Shown here: positions 34,544 through 43,635 of the stretch, one piece after another
How positions within the stretch are numbered: position 1 is the stretch's first letter
Layout: each line of letters begins with the position of its first letter
Notes under the pieces: generated by a model
Database searches by the model: none
Told to the model about the DNA's origin: nothing
What the model saw: the letters and a program-made list of their open reading frames with translations, nothing else
Program-made: the position numbers and the translations under genes
DNA from: an uncultured Prochlorococcus sp.
GTDB taxonomy: Bacteria > Cyanobacteriota > Cyanobacteriia > PCC-6307 > Cyanobiaceae
Direction: 5' to 3'
Assembly (NCBI GenBank): GCA_902624085.1
Contig: CACNWD010000005.1
Span: forward strand, 1-55,986
DNA: 55,986 nt

Positions 34544-35190
34544 TGAACATAATTGATAACTATCCGAATAGGTTACCAAAAATTTGGTTATATAAGATGG
34601 GTTGCGTAACACATGTTTCAACTTCTAGTGAATTACAAATTGCCTCAAATCTATCTCAATCAAGAGCAAAAATATTTTTAGAGACAAGATATTACATGAG
34701 AGATGCTTTATCAGCTTTGTTTAATATTAATCCTATGAAAGTCCCCATAACTGCTTATCCAGGGAAACCACCAGAACTACCAAATAGTATGGGATACATT
34801 AGTATAAGTCATTGTAAAGATGCTTTTATAATCGGCTGGCATCGAGAAAATATTGGTATTGATATCGAGAGGTCTGATAGGAATTTTAATTATCAAAAAT
34901 TAGCAAAAAAATATTTTCAAAAAGAAAATATTAAAAACTATAATCTAAATAGATATTTAATACTGAAAGAATGGAGCGCTATTGAAGCAGCTATAAAATA
35001 TGATAGAGGAAAATTATCAAGAGATATAAAGGAATGGAGATATAAAATAAATGAAGAAAATTTATACCACGAAAGTAAAAAGATTAAATTAAATTTAATT
35101 CAAATACCTTTCTTAGATTGGACTATTTCAATAGCTTATAAAAATAACTTATTAACTAAATTACCAAAAATAATTTGTAGTAATTTATAA
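34543..35190 (+). CDS. 4'-phosphopantetheinyl transferase (Sfp/HetI type)
   Basis: A ~215-residue Sfp-like enzyme that transfers 4'-phosphopantetheine from CoA to acyl carrier protein. Motifs seen are GYISISHCKDAFIIGW and the Mg-binding NIGIDIERSDRNF, followed by LKEWSAIEAAIKYDRGKL, which matches the WxxKEA region (here W-x-A-I-E-A). The domain begins near LPKIWLYKM. Start choice is uncertain: TTG at 34543 abuts the bcp ATG, GTG at 34516 would overlap bcp by 28 bases, and ATG at 34597 would cut into the first strand. The end overlaps rarA by 6 bases. Confidence 0.82.
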   Translation: MNIIDNYPNRLPKIWLYKMGCVTHVSTSSELQIASNLSQSRAKIFLETRYYMRDALSALFNINPMKVPITAYPGKPPELPNSMGYISISHCKDAFIIGWHRENIGIDIERSDRNFNYQKLAKKYFQKENIKNYNLNRYLILKEWSAIEAAIKYDRGKLSRDIKEWRYKINEENLYHESKKIKLNLIQIPFLDWTISIAYKNNLLTKLPKIICSNL

Positions 35191-36465
35191 TTCAGAAATT
35201 TGTTGACTTTTATAAAATTCCCAACCATTGTTACTTGGATGCCATATTTTATGATCAATAAGGTTATTTGGCATATATTTTTGAACTAAATTACTCTTTT
35301 TATTATTATGGGGATTTTTATAAGTTTTTGATTTATGTTTTAAATGGTCTGGAACTAAAGATATTCTATTTGATTTTACTGTTTGAATAGCATTAAAAAT
35401 ATATTTTGTACTATTACTTTTTGGAGAAATTGCTAAAAACAATGATGCTTGTGAAAGAAAATAAAAACCCTCTGGATAACCTACCTTCTCAAAAGCCCCA
35501 TAACATGAATTTACAACTACTATCGCATTAGGATCAGCCAATCCAATATCCTCACTTGCTGAAATTAACAATCTTCTAAAAATATAGTCTGGATCCTCAC
35601 CACCTTCAATCATATTTGCTAACCAATATAAAGTAGCATCAGGGTCTGAACCTCTTATAGATTTAATAAAAGCACTTATTATATCAAAATGATTTTGTCC
35701 GTTTTTATCATATATAATATTTTTATTTTGAATTGAATCTTTAGCAATTGATAGATTTATTTCTATAATATTTTCTTCGTTTTCAGATGTAGTATCAACG
35801 GCTAATTCCAATGCATTAATAAGATTTCTCGCATCTCCACTTGAAAAATTAATTAAATGATCTAGTGCTTCTTGAGTGATATTTATATCTTTTTTAATAT
35901 CAGCATTTTTATAATAATTAACTACCTTGTAAACTATTTTTTTGAGATCGATTTCATTTAATGGAGATAATTTGAAAACTCTTGACCTACTTAATAAAGC
36001 TTTATTCACTGCATATGTAGGATTTTCTGTGGTTGCACCAATAAAAATGATAGTGCCATTTTCAATTGATGGTAATAATGCATCTTGTTGAACAGAAGTA
36101 AATCTATGCACCTCATCAATAAATAAAATTGTTTTCCTTTTTGATTTTCTCCATCTTTCTTCAGCTGATAAAATTTCATTTCTAAGTTCCTTAACACCAG
36201 ACAAAACAGCATTTAATTTAATCATTCTTGCTCTTGTATATGAAGAGATGATTTCTATTAAAGTTGTTTTGCCCACACCTGGGGGCCCTGAGAAAATTAT
36301 ATTACCAACCTTATCTTGCAATATCGCATTCAGTAATAAGGAATTTTTTGAGAGAATATCTTGCTGTCCATAGAATTCTTCTATAAATTTCGGCCTCAAT
36401 CTATCTGCTAATGGTGACTGCTTTAAGGCAGGCTTATGATCATCAAATAAATTATCAGATTGCAT
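35185..36465 (-). CDS. rarA: Replication-associated recombination protein A (RarA/MgsA ATPase)
   Basis: A 426-residue AAA+ ATPase that acts at stalled replication forks. PLADRLRPKFIEEFYGQQ opens it; Walker A is GPPGVGKT (residues 60-67), Walker B is ILFIDEVHRF, sensor 1 is IFIGATTENP, and GDARNLINALELA is the sensor 2 region. The C-terminal MgsA domain with SDPDATLYWLANMIEGGEDP and RRLLISASEDIGLADP is complete. Length is normal for RarA; I see no fused extra domain. It is followed 19 nt upstream by pgm on the same strand. Confidence 0.93.
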   Translation of the reverse strand: MQSDNLFDDHKPALKQSPLADRLRPKFIEEFYGQQDILSKNSLLLNAILQDKVGNIIFSGPPGVGKTTLIEIISSYTRARMIKLNAVLSGVKELRNEILSAEERWRKSKRKTILFIDEVHRFTSVQQDALLPSIENGTIIFIGATTENPTYAVNKALLSRSRVFKLSPLNEIDLKKIVYKVVNYYKNADIKKDINITQEALDHLINFSSGDARNLINALELAVDTTSENEENIIEINLSIAKDSIQNKNIIYDKNGQNHFDIISAFIKSIRGSDPDATLYWLANMIEGGEDPDYIFRRLLISASEDIGLADPNAIVVVNSCYGAFEKVGYPEGFYFLSQASLFLAISPKSNSTKYIFNAIQTVKSNRISLVPDHLKHKSKTYKNPHNNKKSNLVQKYMPNNLIDHKIWHPSNNGWEFYKSQQISEL

Positions 36466-36484
36466 GGAAAACCCTAAATTAAAA

Positions 36485-38122
36485 TTAAGTGATCACAGTC
36501 GGGCGATTCATTTTTGTAAGTGTTGATATATTTAATAGATTATCTACACTGGTTATTAAATCCTTCAAAGCTATTTGAGGATTTAGATCAATTTTCTCGT
36601 TGGAAAGGTATGATTTTTCAAAGTATAACCTTAGAGTAGAGCCCTTTGTACCAGTCCCAGATAATCGCAAAATTATTCTCGAATTATTTTCTAAAATTAT
36701 TCTTAGACCTTGATTAGTGCTTATAGTTTTATCTATAGGATCTTCATAAGAAAAATTATCTGCATCTAAAACCAAACTATTTGAAAATCTCTCATTCTTT
36801 AAATTAGGTAAAAGCGATTCTAAATTATCATATATCTGAATAGCTATTTCAGAAGGTATCGCCTCGTAATCATGTCTTGAGTAGTAATTTCTTCCAAATT
36901 GTGACCAATGCTGATTCATCAAATCCATCACTGAGCATTTTTTAGCTGCTAAAATTTGCAACCAAAATAAAACTGCCCATAAACCATCTTTTTCTCTTAC
37001 ATGATTACTACCCGTTCCAAAACTTTCTTCACCACAGATAGTAATCTTATCAGAATCTAAAAGATTACCAAAAAACTTCCAACCCGTAGGAGTCTCATAG
37101 CAAGGTATATTTAATTCTTTAGCGACACAATCAACCGCCATACTTGTAGGCATAGATCTAGCAACTCCAAACATAGAATTTTTATACCCAGGTATAAGAT
37201 TTGTATTAGCAGTGATCACTGCTAAGCTATCACTTGGATTTACGAAGCAACTTTTGCCAAGAATCATATTTCTATCACCATCCCCATCACAGGCTGCTCC
37301 GAAATCAAAGGATCTCTTATTAAGAAGTAAATCAGCTAATTTATCAGCATAGGTTAAATTCGGATCTGGATGTAAATTACCAAAATTTGGGAGAGGGGTT
37401 GAATTCATGAGACAATTTTCAGGAAGCCCAATTTTATTTACAAATAATTCCCGCGCATATGGCCCTGTTACGGCATTCATTGCATCAAATACTATAGAAA
37501 AATTGTTTTTCAAATAGTCTCTTATTTGATCTAAATCAAAGATTTTTTCCATTAATGTTACATATTCATCAACACCATCAATAATTTCTACAATCATATC
37601 TTTTATTTTGAAAGATCCTAGATTTTTAAAATCGGGGACAGGAAAATCATAAAATTTATATTCTAATAATGATTGACTACATCTATAAATCTGATTTGTA
37701 AGTTTTTCTGGTGCAGGCCCTCCATTTGAGATATTTACTTTAATTCCAAAATCCCCATCAACTCCACCTGGATTATGACTTGCAGAAAGAATAATCCCAA
37801 TAACAGCATTTCTTTTTCTAATAAGGTTTGAGGCTGCAGGAGTAGATAAAAATCCTTCTTTAGTAATAATAGTTTTACCCACGTTATGTGCAGCGCACAT
37901 TTGAATAATTTTTTTTATCGCTTTTATATTCCCATATCTTCCATCTCCACCAACTATTAATGTACTCCCCTCTAAATTATCTATTTGGCGCAGAACTGAT
38001 TCAACAAATATTTCAAGATAATGAGGTTCTTGAAACTGTAAAGAACTTTTTCTCAGACCTGAAGTACCTGGCTTCTGATCTTTAAAAGGTTGTTCTATAT
38101 TTATATTTATAATTTTATCCAT
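36485..38122 (-). CDS. pgm: Phosphoglucomutase
   Basis: A 545-residue alpha-D-phosphohexomutase interconverting glucose 1- and 6-phosphate, connecting glycogen and sugar-nucleotide synthesis with central metabolism. Key motifs are the phosphoserine loop SASHNPGG (Ser115), the metal site DGDGDRN (about residue 280) and sugar-binding GEESFGTGSNH. RLSGTGTKGSTLRLY near the C-terminus is the phosphate-binding loop. Domain order and length are those of the eukaryote-like bacterial PGM. It lies upstream of rarA on the same strand (19 nt). Confidence 0.94.
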   Translation of the reverse strand: MDKIININIEQPFKDQKPGTSGLRKSSLQFQEPHYLEIFVESVLRQIDNLEGSTLIVGGDGRYGNIKAIKKIIQMCAAHNVGKTIITKEGFLSTPAASNLIRKRNAVIGIILSASHNPGGVDGDFGIKVNISNGGPAPEKLTNQIYRCSQSLLEYKFYDFPVPDFKNLGSFKIKDMIVEIIDGVDEYVTLMEKIFDLDQIRDYLKNNFSIVFDAMNAVTGPYARELFVNKIGLPENCLMNSTPLPNFGNLHPDPNLTYADKLADLLLNKRSFDFGAACDGDGDRNMILGKSCFVNPSDSLAVITANTNLIPGYKNSMFGVARSMPTSMAVDCVAKELNIPCYETPTGWKFFGNLLDSDKITICGEESFGTGSNHVREKDGLWAVLFWLQILAAKKCSVMDLMNQHWSQFGRNYYSRHDYEAIPSEIAIQIYDNLESLLPNLKNERFSNSLVLDADNFSYEDPIDKTISTNQGLRIILENNSRIILRLSGTGTKGSTLRLYFEKSYLSNEKIDLNPQIALKDLITSVDNLLNISTLTKMNRPTVIT

Positions 38123-38153
38123 TTTAAAGTAATTTTTTGCAAATCTAACTAAT

Positions 38154-38324
38154 TTAATGTGGCATTTCGGAAGTTCTTAACATAGCGATAAACCATAAGG
38201 AGCTAATAAATAAAGCGATAATTATGCCATAATTAATTCCAAATTTTGAAATAGTTATAGGCACAAGGAGCGGGAAGGTAAATGCTCCCATTAGAGGAGT
38301 AAAAGCAATAAAAATTTTTTTCAT
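38154..38324 (-). CDS. Small two-segment membrane protein, 56 residues
   Basis: A 56-codon frame from ATG at 38322-38324. It has two hydrophobic segments (about residues 3-24 and 31-48), a polar gap (SKFGIN) and a short tail ending in TSEMPH. It begins 3 nt after the DUF4912 stop on the same strand, so cotranscription is very likely. I recognise no family. The tight coupling and clean hydrophobic pattern are the support for calling it. Confidence 0.5.
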   Translation of the reverse strand: MKKIFIAFTPLMGAFTFPLLVPITISKFGINYGIIIALFISSLWFIAMLRTSEMPH

Positions 38325-38327
38325 TAT

Positions 38328-39500
38328 TTACTCAAACCATTCAGTTTCAGCATCAGATTTTTCATTGGTATTATCGACAGGTGTATTTCTATCAAATCGC
38401 ATAGTAATAGATCTGTCCTGATGACCAGTTGAGTCTGTTGCTTTTATCTCATAATTCTGAATACCATCTCGAAAAGGAACTTGAAGCCTAAATGTACCAT
38501 CAGAAGCTAATGGAACCTTTTCATTTCCAATCGTTAAGTTCGCAGATGGATCAGTTGCTCCATAAACGATAAGCTCTGCGTCGGCCACTAACCAAAAAGA
38601 TCTGTTAGAGATTCCTGCTCCAGAATCGTTTAGCCCAGAAGACCACACACCTGCCCCTGAGTCATTCTGGTAAGGGCTAGCGGGGCTCATCTTATTATTT
38701 TCTATAAATTCTTCAGAGCCTACCCTAGAACGCTTCGAGTAAGTAGTAGCAGCTTGGTATAAGCGCTCATGTAATCCATTGATCTCACTTTCATCGGTAT
38801 TTGTTATTGCCAAATTAGTTTCTGACGTCGACTCGAGATTAAAAGGAACAAATTTATCTAAAATTTGTTCAGAAGGCTGAGAGTTTGGCACATGTCCTGC
38901 AGAGGAGAAAGCCAAAGACATCCATTTGAAACCATACCTATAGCCCAATTCAACTTTATAATCTCTATCAGAGACTGGAATAGGCAAGTACCATTCAGTA
39001 CTGTAGCTATCAACTGCTATTTCTCTTAAAGTTCCTTGATTAAATTCACCATCTTTGGAACCTGTAACATCATAGAGCCTTAGACATAACTTATTAGCAC
39101 CAAGAGATTTGGCCTTTTCTCTATCAACCTCGGAGATCTGCCAAAAAACATATGCCCATTCGGGGTCTCTGGGTAGGAATACTAAGTTCGTTTTTGAATC
39201 AACACTAGTCGGGATAGTAGGCAATTGTTCACTGAAAGTACTTTTATCATCTTTTGATTGTGGAATATTGCTAGATTTGTTTGCTTTTGTCTGATAAGTA
39301 ACTATTAAATCAACTAATACAGCCTTGGTTTTACGACTATAGAGAGGAACACATAATTTACTCGCTACTTGTCGTAATTGTCTGAGGGTTAGACCAAGCA
39401 ATTCATCCTTACTTTTAATCCCATCAGCCACTTTAAAATCTCCGTTTTTGTTTGGGATCAGTATGTTCTTTTTTTTGCCTAACTGCGTGATATTTTTCAT
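38328..39500 (-). CDS. DUF4912 protein with Rho-N-like domain
   Basis: A 390-residue protein. The N-terminal ~70 residues contain a Rho_N/SAP-like helical motif (LGLTLRQLRQVASKLCVPLYSRKTKAVLVDLI), usually linked to nucleic-acid binding. The DUF4912 domain follows (about 105-220: LVFLPRDPEWAYVFWQIS, LCLRLYDV). After an N/S-rich linker come a repeated DSGAG (near 280 and 292) and a second Ig-like part with ELIVYGATDP. The function is unknown. A small hairpin-forming palindrome lies 5 bases before its start. The small membrane protein follows in the same transcript. Confidence 0.8.
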   Translation of the reverse strand: MKNITQLGKKKNILIPNKNGDFKVADGIKSKDELLGLTLRQLRQVASKLCVPLYSRKTKAVLVDLIVTYQTKANKSSNIPQSKDDKSTFSEQLPTIPTSVDSKTNLVFLPRDPEWAYVFWQISEVDREKAKSLGANKLCLRLYDVTGSKDGEFNQGTLREIAVDSYSTEWYLPIPVSDRDYKVELGYRYGFKWMSLAFSSAGHVPNSQPSEQILDKFVPFNLESTSETNLAITNTDESEINGLHERLYQAATTYSKRSRVGSEEFIENNKMSPASPYQNDSGAGVWSSGLNDSGAGISNRSFWLVADAELIVYGATDPSANLTIGNEKVPLASDGTFRLQVPFRDGIQNYEIKATDSTGHQDRSITMRFDRNTPVDNTNEKSDAETEWFE

Positions 39501-39698
39501 TGTCGTCAGGATCTACTGACTACTTTTTAATTTCATGAATTTGTTAATTCCTTAAGAACGATTGATGTTACTAATATTTTAAAGAATTCTGAAAATATGC
39601 AAAATCAAAGAAATTTTTTTGTTTTTTAAAATTTATTACCATATTCAAGTCTTTAAATCTTAATTATATTTTTTCTTCGGGATCACTATTTCTCTTCA
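39501..39698. other. 198-bp spacer with short inverted repeat
   Basis: No gene is visible. GTCAG (39505-39509) and CTGAC (39516-39520) form a 5-bp stem with a 6-bp loop just upstream of the DUF4912 start. The rest is AT-rich. It must hold the leftward DUF4912 promoter and the end of the 118-residue gene's transcript. Confidence 0.4.
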
Positions 39699-40055
39699 TC
39701 AGATTTCTAAAGAAATTAATTCAATTAAGTCATCTAAATTCAGATCCAAAACATACTTGCCTGTCTTCTGTGCATAATCATGAAATTTTATAGCAGCTGC
39801 ATTCATTTGTTCAAACAATAACATTGAGAAACTTTCATCTTTTAGTTTTTTTGCTTCATTCTCACACCAACTTTTCAAAAGAATGTCATTTGGAAATTCG
39901 CCAGCATTATTTAATGAAATATCTTTAAACACCTCTAAACAGTGTGATAGTAATTTAAGGTGTAATTTCTGTAATGTTGATAAATCCAGCCTTTCAATTT
40001 GATCTACAACTTCTTTTTTAACTGGACTCACAAAAGAATTAAATTGATTAGACAT
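39699..40055 (-). CDS. Small helical protein divergent from the suf operon
   Basis: A 118-residue soluble, mostly helical protein, rich in Leu/Lys/Glu. It contains QIERLDLSTLQKLHLKLLSHCLEVF near the start and MNAAAIKFHDYAQKTGKYVLDLNLDDLIELISLEI at the end. I recognise no family. It lies head to head with sufB (97-bp spacer), the position where many cyanobacteria carry the SufR repressor. It lacks SufR's size (~200+), its helix-turn-helix and its clustered C-terminal cysteines (only two Cys in total), so it is not SufR. A regulatory link to suf is only suggested by position. Confidence 0.65.
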   Translation of the reverse strand: MSNQFNSFVSPVKKEVVDQIERLDLSTLQKLHLKLLSHCLEVFKDISLNNAGEFPNDILLKSWCENEAKKLKDESFSMLLFEQMNAAAIKFHDYAQKTGKYVLDLNLDDLIELISLEI

Positions 40056-40091
40056 TAAATTTAAATTAAAGGGTCGTAAAAAAAATCAATA

Positions 40092-40120
40092 TTGGGATAT
40101 CTTTAGTTAAAGTATATATG
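40092..40120 (+). promoter_or_regulatory. Candidate sufB promoter
   Basis: TTGGGA (40092-40097) and TATATG (40115-40120) with a 17-bp spacer lie 32 bases before the sufB ATG. Spacing is ideal and both boxes match the consensus at 4 of 6 positions. An alternative -10, TATATA at 40113, would give a 15-bp spacer. I see no clear SufR-type palindrome. Confidence 0.35.
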
Positions 40121-40152
40121 AGTCTAATCGAAATAATTTTTCCAATCAAATT

Positions 40153-41595
40153 ATGGTTAATGAAAACTTAGTTGATAATATTGTTTCCGAACCTTATAAG
40201 TATGGTTTTGTAACGGAAATTGAAAGTGAAAAAATTTCTAAAGGAATCAATGAAGATATAGTGCGGCTAATTTCATCCAAAAAAAATGAACCTGAATATT
40301 TGCTAAATTTTAGATTAAATGCTTTCAAGAAATGGAAAGAACTACAGGAGCCAGATTGGGCAGATTTAGGTTATGAAAAAATTGATTATCAAGATATCAT
40401 ATATTATTCCGCTCCCAAGCAAAAAGATAAAATCAAAAGCTTAGATGAAGTTGATCCTAAATTATTAGAAACATTTGACAAACTAGGTATTCCTTTAACA
40501 GAACAAAAAAGACTTACTAACGTTGCAGTTGATGCTGTTTTCGATAGTGTTTCAATAGCGACTACATTCAAAGAACAACTTGCAGAGCACGGTGTAATAT
40601 TTTGTTCAATCAGTGAAGCAATTAAAGATCATTCTGATTTGATAGAAAAATATCTTGGTTCAGTAATACCAGCCTCTGACAATTATTTTGCAGCATTAAA
40701 TTCAGCAGTATTTAGCGATGGTTCCTTTGTATATATTCCAAAAAATGTAACTTGTCCAATGGATTTATCGTCTTACTTCAGAATTAATAGTGGTGATTCA
40801 GGTCAATTCGAAAGAACTTTAATAATTGCAGAAGCAGGAAGTTCAGTAAGCTATTTAGAAGGTTGTACAGCTCCAATGTTTGACACAAATACATTACATG
40901 CTGCAGTTGTTGAATTAATTGCTTTAGACGATGCATCTATCAAATACTCAACTGTGCAAAATTGGTATGCAGGCAATGAGCAAGGTGTTGGAGGGATCTT
41001 TAATTTTGTTACAAAAAGAGGAAAGTGTATTGGTAAAAGGAGCAAAATAAGTTGGTCACAAGTAGAAACAGGCTCAGCTATTACTTGGAAATATCCTAGC
41101 TGTATATTAATTGGAGAAGAATCAATAGGTGAATTCTATTCTGTAGCTTTAACAAACAATCTTCAACAAGCGGATACAGGAACGAAAATGATTCATATAG
41201 GTCCAAAAACAAAATCAACAATTGTCAGCAAAGGTATTAGCGCTGGTCACTCTTCAAACAGTTATAGAGGTTTAGTAAAAATAGGATCACAAGCTAAAGG
41301 GGCAAGGAATTATAGTCAATGCGATTCTATGCTTATAGGTGACCAAGCAGCAGCGAATACATTCCCTTATATTCAATCTCAACAACCTAATTCAGAAGTT
41401 GAACATGAAGCGAGCACATGTAGAATCTCAGAAGATCAACTTTTTTATTTACAAAGTAGAGGTATAGAATTTGAAGAAGCAGTATCTATGATGGTTAGTG
41501 GTTTTTGTAGAGATGTCTTTAATCAATTACCTATGGAATTTGCGGCAGAAGCTGACAAGTTACTCTCTTTAAAACTAGAAGGGTCAGTTGGTTAA
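40153..41595 (+). CDS. sufB: Fe-S cluster assembly scaffold subunit SufB
   Basis: A 480-residue SufB, core of the SufBC2D scaffold on which Fe-S clusters are built. [23 protein letters not shown] near residue 75, [24 protein letters not shown], and the C-terminal [42 protein letters not shown] region, when read in parts, match the family. The Cys in STCRIS is the proposed cluster-forming Cys equivalent. It overlaps or abuts sufC, depending on the sufC start chosen. Confidence 0.95.
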   Translation: MVNENLVDNIVSEPYKYGFVTEIESEKISKGINEDIVRLISSKKNEPEYLLNFRLNAFKKWKELQEPDWADLGYEKIDYQDIIYYSAPKQKDKIKSLDEVDPKLLETFDKLGIPLTEQKRLTNVAVDAVFDSVSIATTFKEQLAEHGVIFCSISEAIKDHSDLIEKYLGSVIPASDNYFAALNSAVFSDGSFVYIPKNVTCPMDLSSYFRINSGDSGQFERTLIIAEAGSSVSYLEGCTAPMFDTNTLHAAVVELIALDDASIKYSTVQNWYAGNEQGVGGIFNFVTKRGKCIGKRSKISWSQVETGSAITWKYPSCILIGEESIGEFYSVALTNNLQQADTGTKMIHIGPKTKSTIVSKGISAGHSSNSYRGLVKIGSQAKGARNYSQCDSMLIGDQAAANTFPYIQSQQPNSEVEHEASTCRISEDQLFYLQSRGIEFEEAVSMMVSGFCRDVFNQLPMEFAAEADKLLSLKLEGSVG

Positions 41596-41620
41596 CCCAT
41601 TTTTATCTAAACCAAATTTA

Positions 41621-42406
41621 ATGGAAAGCAAAAAAGAAATTAAACAACCGCTTTTAGAGATAAGTGATCTTTTTGCATCCACTGAAAACTTAACTATTTT
41701 GAAAGGTGTAAATATAAAAATCAATTCAGGAGAAATTCATGCCATCATGGGAAGGAATGGTTGCGGCAAAAGCACACTTTCTAAAATCATTGCTGGACAT
41801 CCATCGTACGAAATAACTAGCGGTAGAATTGAATTGTGTGGGAATGATATTGAACCCTTAGAACCAGAAGAAAGAGCACAATCTGGTATCTTCTTAGGTT
41901 TCCAATATCCTATAGAGATCCCAGGAGTTAGTAATTTAGAATTCCTCCGTGTAGCAACAAATGCCAGAAGAAAGTTTCTAAAAAAAGATGAATTAGATAT
42001 ATTTGAATTTGAAGATTTAGTAAAAGAAAAACTAGATATTGTCAAAATGGATTCTGCATTTTTGTCCAGAAGTATTAATCAAGGCTTTTCTGGAGGAGAG
42101 AAAAAAAGAAATGAGATTTTGCAGATGGCATTGTTAGAGCCCAAAATTGCGATATTAGATGAAACTGACTCAGGTTTGGATATTGATGCTTTAAGAATTG
42201 TTGCCTCTGGAATCAAAAAAATAGCTAATGAACAATCTAGTATAATTTTAATAACCCACTATCAGAGGCTACTAGAAGAAATACAGCCGGATTTTGTTCA
42301 TGTAATGGCTGACGGTAAGATAATTAAAACTGGTGATAGTACTCTTGCATTAGAACTTGAAAAAAATGGATATGAATGGACTGATGAATTTATTAATAAG
42401 AATTAA
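41621..42406 (+). CDS. sufC: Fe-S cluster assembly ATPase SufC
   Basis: A 261-residue ABC ATPase, energy source of SufBC2D. Walker A is GRNGCGKST (residues 44-52), the Q-loop [12 protein letters not shown], the SufC-specific signature [10 protein letters not shown] and Walker [12 protein letters not shown], with the H-loop ITHYQRLL. I start at ATG 41621 rather than the in-frame TTG at 41588 because the added 11 residues are not part of the family domain and the TTG lies inside the sufB end. Confidence 0.95.
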   Translation: MESKKEIKQPLLEISDLFASTENLTILKGVNIKINSGEIHAIMGRNGCGKSTLSKIIAGHPSYEITSGRIELCGNDIEPLEPEERAQSGIFLGFQYPIEIPGVSNLEFLRVATNARRKFLKKDELDIFEFEDLVKEKLDIVKMDSAFLSRSINQGFSGGEKKRNEILQMALLEPKIAILDETDSGLDIDALRIVASGIKKIANEQSSIILITHYQRLLEEIQPDFVHVMADGKIIKTGDSTLALELEKNGYEWTDEFINKN

Positions 42407-42411
42407 CTAAA

Positions 42412-43635
42412 ATGAATATCATTGAGAGGATTATTAAAAGTGATAAAGATATTTTTGATGGAAAATCTAATCTTCAAAAAATAAGTTTAGACAGGTTAAG
42501 AGTAAATCCTATCCCCAATAGTAAAAATGAAATATGGAGACAAACCAATAAATCAAAATTTTCTCGTTTTCTAGATTTTAAATTTAGTAATGATTTTTAT
42601 TACCCTCAAATACCTGGCCATTCAAATATTCAGAATACTTGCAGAATTATTATTGGAGAAAACAAGAGAATTGATTTAAAAGAAAAAAAATGGGAAATTA
42701 AAGAATTAGAAGAAGATGAAATCTTAAATTTCTTAAAACAAAAAATTATTCAATCAGATACCACCCAAAACTGGAGTAATCTATTAAATCATTTCTTGAC
42801 AGATAGAAAAAATATAGTGGGCTTAAATATTTCAGGAAAAGATATCCCTTATTTAGAAGTTATTTGTAATTCTGTAAATAATTTTTTCAATTCTAAAACA
42901 ATAATCATAAATATCGAAGAAGGTACTTCAGTTAGTATTTCACAAATAAATATAGGAGATAAAAATTCCGCATTATCAATTTCTTCTTATCTTAATATTG
43001 GAGTAGATTCAGTTGTTAATCATGGAATTATCTCTTTTGGCAAAAACAAGTCGCACATCATTAATACATTAAATGTAAGCCAGTATAAAAATAGTGAATA
43101 CAATCTTGGATCATTACAATTTGAATATGACTTTGGCAGGCTAGAAATCAATATCAATCAAGTTGAAGGTAATGCAAAAACGAATATCAAAGGGATGCAA
43201 ATCACTAACAATAATGAACAAATTTCTACATATGCAAATATTGCATTTAATGGCCCTAATGGATTCCTAGATCAATTAAACAAATCTTTAGCAAATGATA
43301 AGTCACATTCAGTTTTTGAAGGATTAATAATCGTACCGCAAATTGCCCAAAAAACTGATGCATCTCAGTTAAGTAGAAATTTACTCTTATCAAATTATGC
43401 AAAAATAGATACTAAACCTCAATTAGAAATAGTTGCAGATGATGTAAAATGTATGCATGGTGCAACTATCTCTCAATTAAATGAGGATGAAGTATTTTAT
43501 ATGAGATCGAGGGGTCTCACGCTTGAACAGGCGAGTAAACTACAATTGAGGTCATATTATCAAGAGGTTATTTCTTTTTTACCTATATCTAAGGAAAGAT
43601 GGGATCTTTTGACACTATTATTAAAGAATAAATAA
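42412..43635 (+). CDS. sufD: Fe-S cluster assembly scaffold subunit SufD
   Basis: A 407-residue SufD, the partner of SufB with a long beta-helix. The C-terminal part has KTDASQLSRNLLLSNYAKIDTKPQLEI read in pieces, ADDVKCMHGATISQLNEDEVFYMRSRGL and the helical end; HGA and the ring of beta-helix residues are family hallmarks. The N-terminal half diverges, as is normal in SufD. It starts 5 nt after sufC and its stop overlaps the sufS ATG by one base. Confidence 0.93.
   Translation: MNIIERIIKSDKDIFDGKSNLQKISLDRLRVNPIPNSKNEIWRQTNKSKFSRFLDFKFSNDFYYPQIPGHSNIQNTCRIIIGENKRIDLKEKKWEIKELEEDEILNFLKQKIIQSDTTQNWSNLLNHFLTDRKNIVGLNISGKDIPYLEVICNSVNNFFNSKTIIINIEEGTSVSISQINIGDKNSALSISSYLNIGVDSVVNHGIISFGKNKSHIINTLNVSQYKNSEYNLGSLQFEYDFGRLEININQVEGNAKTNIKGMQITNNNEQISTYANIAFNGPNGFLDQLNKSLANDKSHSVFEGLIIVPQIAQKTDASQLSRNLLLSNYAKIDTKPQLEIVADDVKCMHGATISQLNEDEVFYMRSRGLTLEQASKLQLRSYYQEVISFLPISKERWDLLTLLLKNK

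Noticed and set aside
34544-34621. Upstream extension of bcp
   Set aside because: Peroxiredoxin homology starts at MVLQIG; the extension overlaps the divergent transferase gene.
41588-41620. TTG start for sufC inside sufB
   Set aside because: The 11 extra residues are not part of the SufC family domain; ATG 41621 fits better.
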